Positions 48,771-54,722 of a stretch of DNA of 54,722 nucleotides are shown one piece after another. Made by a program: the position numbers and the translations under genes. The notes beneath the pieces were generated by a model. The model did not search any database. It saw only the letters and a list, made by a program, of their open reading frames with translations, and was not told the DNA's origin. Location: the NCBI RefSeq assembly GCF_024808255.1, contig NZ_JANTYS010000023.1:1-54722 (forward strand), read 5' to 3'. The DNA is from Mucilaginibacter dorajii (lineage in GTDB: Bacteria; Bacteroidota; Bacteroidia; Sphingobacteriales; Sphingobacteriaceae). Each line of letters opens with the position of its first letter. The first letter of the stretch is position 1.

Positions 48771-49622
48771 CTATTTATCGCTTTTGCTTCTCTTTTTAAA
48801 ATAGTTTGTAAAAAGACTCCGAATATAATCTGCCTCATCTATAACCATGTGGTTTTGGGGAAGCCACTCAAATAGTTTTGCTAAGTCATACAGGAACAGC
48901 ATTACTTTAGTAGGATATTTGACCTTCTTTTTATGTTTTATCACGTTCTCCTCGCGTAAGTAGTCAAAAATAAACCAAAGAAATTCCGTAAAGATTCTAT
49001 GATGTTCTTCGGCGGTATTCGTAAGTGACAAACTTGAAGCTGTAGCCAATTGAAGTTCCCGATTTGTAGTTCCAGGCAATAAGTATGGCATATAATTAAC
49101 AAGTTCATCCGTCGGAAAATCTGCAAGAGCTATGGCATTCCTTATCAATTTATTGAGCCAGTTGTTTAACTCTTTTGAATTTATTCTGACTGTGCTACCG
49201 GTTGTTCCTTCAAAGGTTATTCTAGTTTTGTAGTCAATTGGATGTTGATCATAATATAGAATCAATTGAGCCAAATCCTTTGTCTTGCGTCTTAGGGAAC
49301 GTGGTTCGTCATCCAATCTTATATCTTGCATGTGCATTACTCTCAATCTGGCATTGTGATTTTGGGACAGTACATAATAAAGAAAGTCATCATCTGGGTC
49401 GGCTAGATGCGTCTCTAACAAGTTGTTGAAACCTTGACGGACTTCTGCCCCTTTACTTTCGGTCATTACCTCACCTTCCTTAAAAAAGTCATACTCGAAG
49501 GTTACGGGTAATTTTTCTTTTAGGTTAATTGCATCAACGAGTTGTTGCTGACCGTAACGTCCCCCATGATTATACTTTAATAGAATTTCCGGACTGACGG
49601 TTAGCTTAATAATGTATGCCAT
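48771..49622 (-). CDS. Hypothetical protein, 283 aa
   Basis: A soluble mixed protein (YIIKLTVSPEILLKYNHGGR, DFLYYVLSQNHNARLRVMHM) with a helical C-terminal half (FTEFLWFIFDYLREENVIKH, VMLFLYDLAKLFEWLPQNH). No family recognised. It lies 63 bp from the recombinase gene and may be co-transcribed with it. Confidence 0.65.
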   Translation of the reverse strand: MAYIIKLTVSPEILLKYNHGGRYGQQQLVDAINLKEKLPVTFEYDFFKEGEVMTESKGAEVRQGFNNLLETHLADPDDDFLYYVLSQNHNARLRVMHMQDIRLDDEPRSLRRKTKDLAQLILYYDQHPIDYKTRITFEGTTGSTVRINSKELNNWLNKLIRNAIALADFPTDELVNYMPYLLPGTTNRELQLATASSLSLTNTAEEHHRIFTEFLWFIFDYLREENVIKHKKKVKYPTKVMLFLYDLAKLFEWLPQNHMVIDEADYIRSLFTNYFKKRSKSDK

Positions 49623-49685
49623 TTACGATTATAAAAAAAAAGCAGGACACTTGCATGCCCTGCTAATCAAATTTACATTTTGCAA

Positions 49686-51020
49686 TTATAGAATTGCTGC
49701 TGGTTGTAACTTAAGCTTTTGTCCTTTAAACGATGATGGGTCAAACATAGCCTTTAATCCATACCTGTATTGATGTTTAATTTCCCGGTGACAAGACTTT
49801 AGATTTAGCAGTACAACCGAGTTCACGTTATCGATCATGCTTTGGTCGAATGTATCAAGGTAGATATTAGTAATCTTATTACCATACTCATGGCCCAAAC
49901 ATTCAGCAATTAATTCGTTGGAGAACCCAAGTTTTTTGGCCGACGTCGCCCAAGTATGTCTTGATACATAAGTCGTAATCTCATCATCTATTCCAAGCTT
50001 AATTCCGATCCGATCAAGATATTTGTTGGTAGTTTTAATCCACTGAGCTATAATTTTCTTTGCCTCTCTGCTACCTTCAACTACATCGTAAGGCAAAATA
50101 GGAAGCAGATATTTAGAATTGCTGCCGGCGTAATACGATAGTAGCTTGGTTAGTTCTGAGATGACCTTAATCTTTAATTCTGTACCCGTCTTACGCCTCT
50201 TATAAGCTAACAGATGTTTGTCGATGTTAGTTGGCTTTAAGTAAGCAAGGTCTGTAAAGGAAGCACCACGTAAGGCAAAACTTAATAAGAAATAATTACG
50301 AGCATGCCATTCCTGAGACTTTAGTTTATAAGGTTCGTAAAGTATACGCCTTAAATCCTCTAATGTAATTGCACGTTTGGCGGTCTTCTCAGTTTTAACG
50401 GTGACATCTAAGAAAGGATAATGTGACCGGTCAACTAACTTAGCCTTGACAGCCTTGTTATAAATTGCCCTTAAAGTTCTGAAGTAATTACTTATAGAGT
50501 TGGGTTTAATCTCCTGTTTTGTAAGGTGTCGCTTAAAGCTTTCAAGAAAAGTGTAATTGATTTCGACAAACCTTAGCTTGGGGTTGTCTGCAAAGACCAG
50601 CAGTCTGTTAGTTGCAGTCCTATAAACTGTAGCGTTACCTGTCTCGTTTGCTTCGAACATGCTTGTTATAAGCTGATCTGCAAACTCTTTAAAGCACTGG
50701 TTGGCCTTTGCCTTCGTTGTACTATAATCCTCGCTTAATCGCTCCTTTAGTATGTCAAGATCAAAGCTTTCTTGACCCTCAAGTTCCAGTACAGCCTTCT
50801 GTACTTTTAAATAAAACTCGGTTGTTTTTTTATTTAGCAGGGCTGCATTAGGATGCGTGTTTAATACCTTAGCCTGGTTGTTATCCCAAAATACCTCCTT
50901 AATAAACACTCCTGTGTTCACTGTACTGCTTTTACGATTGTAAGTGATCCTGATTTGCACTGAATATGTGCCGTCTGATTTTGCCCGCCTTGTATCAAGC
51001 AGGACTTTGTAAGTAACCAT
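49686..51020 (-). CDS. int: Tyrosine recombinase (integrase) of the tRNA-Val element
   Basis: A 444-residue tyrosine recombinase from ATG 51020 (MVTYKVLLDTRRAKSDG). An arm-binding and SAM-like core-binding region (about 1-205) is followed by the catalytic domain: R in SFALRGASFTDLAYL, K in YKRRKTG, YVSRHTWATS in the HxxR box (Tyr for the first His) and Y in NIYLDTFDQ. This is the usual Bacteroidota integrase type. The frame extends to 51098 without need. It lies next to the arm sites and the intact tRNA-Val, as expected for the integrase. Confidence 0.93.
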   Translation of the reverse strand: MVTYKVLLDTRRAKSDGTYSVQIRITYNRKSSTVNTGVFIKEVFWDNNQAKVLNTHPNAALLNKKTTEFYLKVQKAVLELEGQESFDLDILKERLSEDYSTTKAKANQCFKEFADQLITSMFEANETGNATVYRTATNRLLVFADNPKLRFVEINYTFLESFKRHLTKQEIKPNSISNYFRTLRAIYNKAVKAKLVDRSHYPFLDVTVKTEKTAKRAITLEDLRRILYEPYKLKSQEWHARNYFLLSFALRGASFTDLAYLKPTNIDKHLLAYKRRKTGTELKIKVISELTKLLSYYAGSNSKYLLPILPYDVVEGSREAKKIIAQWIKTTNKYLDRIGIKLGIDDEITTYVSRHTWATSAKKLGFSNELIAECLGHEYGNKITNIYLDTFDQSMIDNVNSVVLLNLKSCHREIKHQYRYGLKAMFDPSSFKGQKLKLQPAAIL

Positions 51021-51046
51021 GTGATTGAGATTATGGTTACCCTGTT

Positions 51047-51068
51047 TGTGCAAACAGTGTGCAAACAA
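51047..51068. promoter_or_regulatory. Putative recombinase arm site, right
   Basis: Two TGTGCAA words 11 bp apart, matching the left site at 38961-38982 at 19 of 22 bases. It lies just upstream of the recombinase start and may also regulate it. Confidence 0.55.
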
Positions 51069-51092
51069 ACTATCGGTCGATAGGGCTTGTTT

Positions 51093-51183
51093 AGCCAAAC
51101 CACCCTAAACTCCACAAAAAAAGCCCCTTAGATTATCTCTAAGAGGCTTTTGTTATGTGGGAGTTACTGGGTTCGAACCAGTG
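51093..51183. repeat. 91-bp direct repeat, right copy
   Basis: The partner of 38438-38528 (two mismatches), including a terminator for the minus-strand tRNA at 51116-51153 (AAGCCtCTTAGAG / AATCTAAGgGGCTT with a T-run on the minus strand). Confidence 0.85.
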
Positions 51184-51199
51184 ACCCTCTGCTTGTAAG
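51157..51199. repeat. Right attachment site (attR) within tRNA-Val
   Basis: Forty-three bases are identical to attL at 38857-38899. It forms the 3' half of the intact tRNA gene, so integration restores a functional tRNA. Confidence 0.9.
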
Positions 51200-51232
51200 G
51201 CAGATGCTCTGAACCAGCTGAGCTAAACTCCC
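51158..51232 (-). tRNA. tRNA-Val (anticodon TAC)
   Basis: Cloverleaf of 75 nt on the minus strand: acceptor GGGAGTT / AACTCCC, D arm TAGCTCAGCTGGTTCAGAGC, anticodon arm TCTGC-CTTACAA-GCAGA with TAC in the anticodon position, and T arm ACTGG-TTCGAAC-CCAGT. CCA is not encoded. Confidence 0.97.
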
Positions 51233-51262
51233 TTGCGTTTTGTTATTCTCTTTCGATTATAA

Positions 51263-51277
51263 CTCCCTTGCGTTTGG
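51263..51277 (-). repeat. Duplicate of the tRNA-Val 5' end
   Basis: AACTCCCTTGCGTTT also occurs at 51226-51240. It covers the first 7 bases of the tRNA and its leader, suggesting a former tandem tRNA-Val copy. Confidence 0.6.
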
Positions 51278-51282
51278 GACTG

Positions 51283-51312
51283 CAAATATAGAAGCTTAAA
51301 TCTATTCTTCAA
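51283..51312 (-). promoter_or_regulatory. Promoter of tRNA-Val
   Basis: On the minus strand: -33 TTG (51312-51310), a 19-bp spacer and the -7 box TATATTTG (51290-51283). Expected start about 40 bp before the mature 5' end. Confidence 0.65.
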
Positions 51313-51395
51313 AAAAAAAATTCAAATTTATTTTAAGGTGCTATTTTTGAGCATTTTAATTTTTCGGGAAGTCTTTTTAGCTGTAAAACACAGCT

Positions 51396-51707
51396 TCACA
51401 TAGCTATATTTTCCCCAGGCCGTGGGTCTTCGGGCAATATTTCCATATCAGGCTCATCCATGTAATCGGCATACCACTGAATGGCGCTTACCACATCAAG
51501 AGCGTCGTCGGCCGCAATATTGATGGTTTCAAAGGCATATAGCTTTCCATTCACGTAACCAAAAAGCTGAATTTCATTAGGATCTGCACTAAATCTTTCT
51601 TCAGCAAGGCAAAAAACCCTCACCTTTAGCCTGGTATCCCTGGAGTGAATGATATCTCTGCAAGGGTTTTTAGGATCGGTCGCCAGTAAGTAAACATTGT
51701 GGTCCAT
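51396..51707 (-). CDS. Hypothetical protein, 103 aa
   Basis: A soluble acidic protein (VYLLATDPKNPCRDIIHSRD, NEIQLFGYVNGKLYAFETIN, YADYMDEPDMEILPEDPRPG). No family recognised. It looks like a genuine single gene with host-like codon use, outside the element. Confidence 0.65.
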   Translation of the reverse strand: MDHNVYLLATDPKNPCRDIIHSRDTRLKVRVFCLAEERFSADPNEIQLFGYVNGKLYAFETINIAADDALDVVSAIQWYADYMDEPDMEILPEDPRPGENIAM

Positions 51708-51813
51708 AAAGGTATTAACAATGTTTGGTGGGTATGGTTTCTACTAATGTTCATTTATACCTGTAAATTTTAAGGGATGTTTATTGGGGAAAAATTATTT
51801 AAAATCCTGGTAT

Positions 51814-52018
51814 TGTGTAAAATAAACCCGTGTTCGCGTAGAAGTTTTTCCACATCTACATATTGCCTAAAAGTAAAAACCGCGTTTATTGTGTTATTTA
51901 CACACATTAAGCATTTGGCATTACAATTGACTAATGGTTAATACCCTTCTCAAAGGGTTGTTTTTCATAGGTAGATGTAGGGCCGTAAAACTGCGAGAGT
52001 TTTCCGGCCTTTTTTATT
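51814..52018 (+). ncRNA. Candidate small RNA with own terminator
   Basis: There is no protein gene in 51708-52430, yet a strong terminator closes this stretch: GGCCGTAAAACT pairs with AGTTTTCCGGCC (one mismatch) followed by TTTTTTATT (51980-52018). Upstream, GTGTAAA with TTTACAC, AATAAAC with GTTTATT, GTAGA with TCTAC and ACCCTT with AAGGGT can pair. I cannot assign a class or a definite promoter. Confidence 0.4.
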
Positions 52019-52430
52019 GAAAAAATTCCTTTCGGACTCAAAAACACTCACCCTTCATGTAGAAAGTTTCTAACGTAATTGCTTTTAAGGAAAGCCGTTA
52101 TTTCCCCGCCATTATTTAATCAATATTTAAAACGTGTTGAAATAAAGGGTGTCTTTCTTTTTTTGATTACTGCGCTAATGTGAATCGCCGTTGTTTTATT
52201 ACCTCCCTTTTTAATTTCATGATGCCGTATGAAGATGTGAAATGGATTCGTGTTATCCTTTGACTATTTCGTCAATTTTAAACTTTCACGAAAAAGCTTA
52301 ACCCATTTGGCAATTACTCTAATTCAGAGTATACTAATTATCAACATTTTACAATCCACCGGGTTTCTATCAGCGTATGTCCATTTACAAACGGAAACGA
52401 AACTAATTGAACCATTAAAAATTTTACTTT
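52019..52430. other. Leader region of the ferritin-like operon
   Basis: A+T-rich; the frame at 52250-52570 overlaps the true gene start and has no family features. No further gene seen. Confidence 0.45.
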
Positions 52431-53132
52431 ATGAAAACAGAATCACAAGAAAGCATATCAGGAGCAAATATGGCCCGGAGGTCATTCCTGCGTTATGCAG
52501 GAGTGGGTGTGGCCTCGGTAGGGCTTTTAGCTGCCGCATCCTGCACCAAAGATCATCCCGTTATTGTTAACCCTACCAAGGGTATCGATATCGGCGCAAC
52601 CGGCGATCTGGCTATCCTTAACTATGCTTACGCATTAGAGCAACTGGAAGCAGCCTTTTATACCCAGGTAGTTTTAACTCCTTACTCTGGCATTACCGAT
52701 AACGAAAAAGCATTGTTGACCAGCATCCGTGATCACGAAATTTTGCATCGCGAGTTTTTTAAAGCTGCATTAGGCGCAAACGCTATCCCTGCATTAACGG
52801 TTGATTTTACCTCAATTAACTTTACCAACAGGGCTGCCACATTAGGTGCTGCCAAAGCATTTGAAGATACCGGCGTTAAAGCTTATGATGGCGCGGGCTA
52901 TTTAATTGGTGGTGGTGCTTACCTTACACTTGCCGGCAAAATTGTTTCTGTTGAAGCAAGGCACGCCGCGCTGATCAGCAATTTAATTACGCCGGGCTCA
53001 TTTGCAGCCAGCGATCAGGTTGATGCTAATGGCTTGAATCTTTCGGCATCTATAGCAGATGTATTGAAAATTGCCAACACATACCTGAAAACTAAAGTAA
53101 GTGCATCAAATTATAGTTACGTAGCAGCTTAA
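52431..53132 (+). CDS. Ferritin-like domain protein with Tat-type lipoprotein signal
   Basis: A 233-residue protein. The N-terminus has ARRSFLRYAGVGVASVGLLA and then AASC, a twin-arginine signal with a lipobox. The mature four-helix domain resembles Ferritin_2 / desiccation-related proteins: YALEQLEAAFYTQV, IRDHEILHREFFKAALG, AFEDTGVKAYDGAGYLI and VSVEARHAALISNL, supplying the Glu/His di-metal ligands. A second ferritin-like gene follows after 13 bp. A periplasmic di-iron role is inferred. Confidence 0.88.
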   Translation: MKTESQESISGANMARRSFLRYAGVGVASVGLLAAASCTKDHPVIVNPTKGIDIGATGDLAILNYAYALEQLEAAFYTQVVLTPYSGITDNEKALLTSIRDHEILHREFFKAALGANAIPALTVDFTSINFTNRAATLGAAKAFEDTGVKAYDGAGYLIGGGAYLTLAGKIVSVEARHAALISNLITPGSFAASDQVDANGLNLSASIADVLKIANTYLKTKVSASNYSYVAA

Positions 53133-53145
53133 TCAAAAAAACGCC

Positions 53146-54021
53146 ATGAATTTATTCAACATCATAGAAGAAATAGAAAAAATAGATCCGGATTTTTCCG
53201 ATAAGGTAAACCCTCGTCGTGCCGCGATCAAAAACATTACCAGCTTTGGTTCAAAAGTAGCAATGGCTGCTGTACCCTTTGCTTTGGGTACAATGATCAA
53301 AAGAGCAGTTGCTCAAACATCAACTCCATCAGTTGTTGATATTTTGAACTATGCGCTTACTTTAGAGTTTCTTGAAGCCAAGTTTTATGCAAACGCGGTT
53401 GATAAAGCCGGATTTATCCCAGCTGCTATCCACCCTTATTATCAAACCATCGCTGATGACGAAAGTAAACACGTAGAATTTTTGATAGCAGTTATCAAAA
53501 GCGTAGGCGGTACGCCGGTAACCAGCCCAACATTCGATTTTTCGGCTGGTGGCGGTACAGGAAAAGGTCCTTTAGGTAATTCTGTTTATACAGATTTGGC
53601 TACTTTCCAAAAAGTTGCCGTTGCATTTGAAGATACAGGTGTACGCGCTTATAAAGGCCAGGCCGAAAACATATTGGCTAACAAAACCGCGGCAGGTGCC
53701 GATTTGTATAAAACGGTATTAACCGCCGCTTTATCTATTCATGCTGTTGAGGCGCGTCACGCATCAGCAACCCGTCAGCTTATTGGTGTAACCCCATGGA
53801 TCATTAGCACAACTGCAAAAGGAAACGATACGGGAGTTAGCTTAGTAGATGGCAATTACGACGGCGAACAAAACGTTATCCAGGGCGGCGTTGATGTAAC
53901 TACATTAAAAAATGCATCAGGTGGTAGTACTTCTGTTTCAGTTGCTACAGCTTCATTTGATGAGCCGCTAAGCATGGATGCCGTACTTAAATTACTGGTT
54001 GGTAGCTTTATTGTAAAATAG
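53146..54021 (+). CDS. Ferritin-like domain protein, second copy, exported
   Basis: A 291-residue paralogue. Its long N-region carries NPRRAAIKNITSFGSKV and a hydrophobic stretch ending RAVAQ, a Tat-like signal preceded by about 20 residues. The domain repeats the pattern YALTLEFLEAKFYANAV, IADDESKHVEFLIAVIKSVG, AFEDTGVRAYKGQAE and IHAVEARHASATRQ. It is about 60 residues longer than the first copy, with a C-terminal extension ending MDAVLKLLVGSFIVK. Same operon. Confidence 0.88.
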   Translation: MNLFNIIEEIEKIDPDFSDKVNPRRAAIKNITSFGSKVAMAAVPFALGTMIKRAVAQTSTPSVVDILNYALTLEFLEAKFYANAVDKAGFIPAAIHPYYQTIADDESKHVEFLIAVIKSVGGTPVTSPTFDFSAGGGTGKGPLGNSVYTDLATFQKVAVAFEDTGVRAYKGQAENILANKTAAGADLYKTVLTAALSIHAVEARHASATRQLIGVTPWIISTTAKGNDTGVSLVDGNYDGEQNVIQGGVDVTTLKNASGGSTSVSVATASFDEPLSMDAVLKLLVGSFIVK

Positions 54022-54040
54022 CAGCAATTAACTTATATAT

Positions 54041-54075
54041 AAAGCCGGGTAGTGTTCGTCGCCCGGCTTTTTTGT
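54041..54075 (+). terminator. Terminator after the ferritin-like pair
   Basis: AAGCCGGG pairs with CCCGGCTT around a short loop, followed by TTTTTTGTG. It serves the plus-strand operon and lies beside the convergent thioredoxin gene. Confidence 0.85.
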
Positions 54076-54081
54076 GCTTTA

Positions 54082-54528
54082 TTATTTGTTAAGGCCTTTT
54101 ACACCAAATTTAATCAGGTCATCAGCTTTAATATAACCTACAGTGCCATAAACAGGTTTTCCCTTGGGATCAAAAATGATCATGGTTGGATAGGCCTGTA
54201 AACCCCATTTCGCGGCCAGTTGTGGCCCATCGCCTTTTTCCATATCCATAGCCACATTTATAAAATTGCTATTATAAAACCTGGCCACTTTACCATCTTT
54301 AAAGGTAGTTGCCTTAAGTAATTTACAGGGACCACACCAACTTGCATAGGCATCAACAAAAATATATTTGTTTTTAGCAGCTGCCTGCTTCAATGCCTCG
54401 CCCCAGGAGTTTTCAATGAAATTTATTTGGGCGGATGATTTTACATCCTGCGCATTGCTTGTTAAGGTGCAACAAACCGTAAGAATAGTGAATGTAATTA
54501 TAAACTGTAGCCTGAAAAGGTATCTCAT
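54082..54528 (-). CDS. Exported thioredoxin-family protein
   Basis: A 148-residue protein with a signal peptide (residues 1-26, cut near TSNAQ). The thioredoxin fold carries the redox motif W64-C-G-P-C68, an upstream KYIFVDAYAS strand and WGLQAYPTMIIFDPKGKPVYG with the cis-Pro. It probably reduces or handles disulphides in the periplasm, like the short thioredoxins of the TlpA/DsbE-like group. Confidence 0.9.
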   Translation of the reverse strand: MRYLFRLQFIITFTILTVCCTLTSNAQDVKSSAQINFIENSWGEALKQAAAKNKYIFVDAYASWCGPCKLLKATTFKDGKVARFYNSNFINVAMDMEKGDGPQLAAKWGLQAYPTMIIFDPKGKPVYGTVGYIKADDLIKFGVKGLNK

Positions 54529-54627
54529 ATCTGTTTTAAGATTAGCAGCAATAAAAATAGCACATATAAACCTATTAATGGTAGTTTATATGTGCTATAA
54601 GTTAAAGCTTAAAGCCTCTTTTAAGTA

Positions 54628-54722
54628 TTAAGGGCGGTGGTCCTGCTGCTGCTTTTCCTGCTGCTGCTTTTGCTGTTGTTGACGTTGTGCTTGCTGCTGT
54701 TGCTGTCTTTGTGCCTGCTGCT
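54628..54722 (-). CDS. C-terminal end of a Gln-rich protein (partial)
   Basis: A minus-strand frame enters from the right edge and stops at 54630-54628. The visible 31 codons encode mainly Gln with Lys, Ala and Arg (QQAQRQQQQQAQRQQQQ, KQQQEKQQQDHRP). The low-complexity DNA (CAG/CAA runs) prevents identification; the rest lies outside the window. Confidence 0.6.
   Translation of the reverse strand, partial: QQAQRQQQQQAQRQQQQKQQQEKQQQDHRP

Larger units (their letters stand above)
38857..51199. mobile_element. 12.3-kb element integrated at tRNA-Val
   Basis: Bounded by 43-bp direct repeats, it carries a tyrosine recombinase beside the intact tRNA and paired TGTGCAA-type sites inside both ends. 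It lacks visible relaxase, conjugation or virion genes, so it is an integrative mobilisable or satellite-like island rather than a full conjugative element or prophage. Its genes are mostly unknown families with A+T-richer sequence and different intergenic style (structured palindromes rather than the dispersed repeats found elsewhere in the window). Confidence 0.85.

Noticed and set aside
39757..51020. Conjugative element or prophage
   Set aside because: No relaxase, coupling protein, tra genes, portal, terminase or capsid proteins are recognisable; only an integrase and a helicase-like protein are present.

Overview
The window looks like a chromosomal segment of a Bacteroidota bacterium of the Sphingobacteriaceae, most like Mucilaginibacter or Pedobacter. 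The evidence is: TAnnTTTG-type -7 boxes, few Shine-Dalgarno sites, a TonB receptor with a carboxypeptidase-regulatory-like N-terminal domain, Bacteroidota families (NagX-like DUF5009, SPW, NIPSNAP, tandem FKBP lipoproteins), and many intergenic palindromic repeats typical of these genomes. No rRNA or CRISPR is present. One convincing tRNA gene (Val, anticodon TAC) lies near the right end.

Layout. 1-5.2 kb: the end of an LmbE-type protein, a broken four-helix-bundle gene inside an inverted repeat, a NagX-like acyltransferase, a DUF2059 protein and an M16 protease. 5.6-14.3 kb: housekeeping genes (SPW protein, recF, DciA-like DUF721, ndk, NrnA-type DHH phosphatase, two FKBP isomerases, tatD, L-asparaginase I). 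14.3-20.4 kb: a repeat-rich gap, a possible metal-related small protein with a TonB receptor, and the tRNA hydroxylase trhO.

20.7-25.4 kb is the most striking part: a bacterial Ro60 (TROVE-vWA, Rsr) gene, 1.27 kb without protein genes that I read as about seven consecutive Y-RNA-like units, then two overlapping RlaP-type nucleotidyltransferase genes. Each Y-like unit has a terminal stem, a conserved GAUGYCGU-type internal loop, a second stem with compensatory changes, and either a tRNA mimic (canonical or circularly permuted arm order) or a short loop. One unit is split at its anticodon-like loop by a 232-bp nested palindrome. Together they look like a Ro-Y RNA ribonucleoprotein with RNA 3'-end modification or repair.

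26.8-32.2 kb (minus strand): a ter-type stress locus with four TerD paralogues, a HAD phosphatase, a phosphoribosyltransferase-like protein and TelA, with word-repeat inverted elements in two of its junctions. 33.5-38.4 kb: an AraC-regulator/ABC-permease fusion and a lipoprotein, between sequences resembling tRNA-Val flanks. 38.86-51.2 kb: a 12.3-kb integrated element bounded by 43-bp direct repeats of the tRNA-Val 3' half, with a tyrosine recombinase beside the intact tRNA, matching arm-type sites at both ends, a helicase-like protein with a degenerate P-loop, two HEPN-like proteins (one in a three-gene membrane operon), several unknown proteins and unusually structured non-coding stretches. 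51.4-54.7 kb: a hypothetical gene, a possible small RNA, two exported ferritin-like proteins, an exported thioredoxin and the Gln-rich end of another protein.
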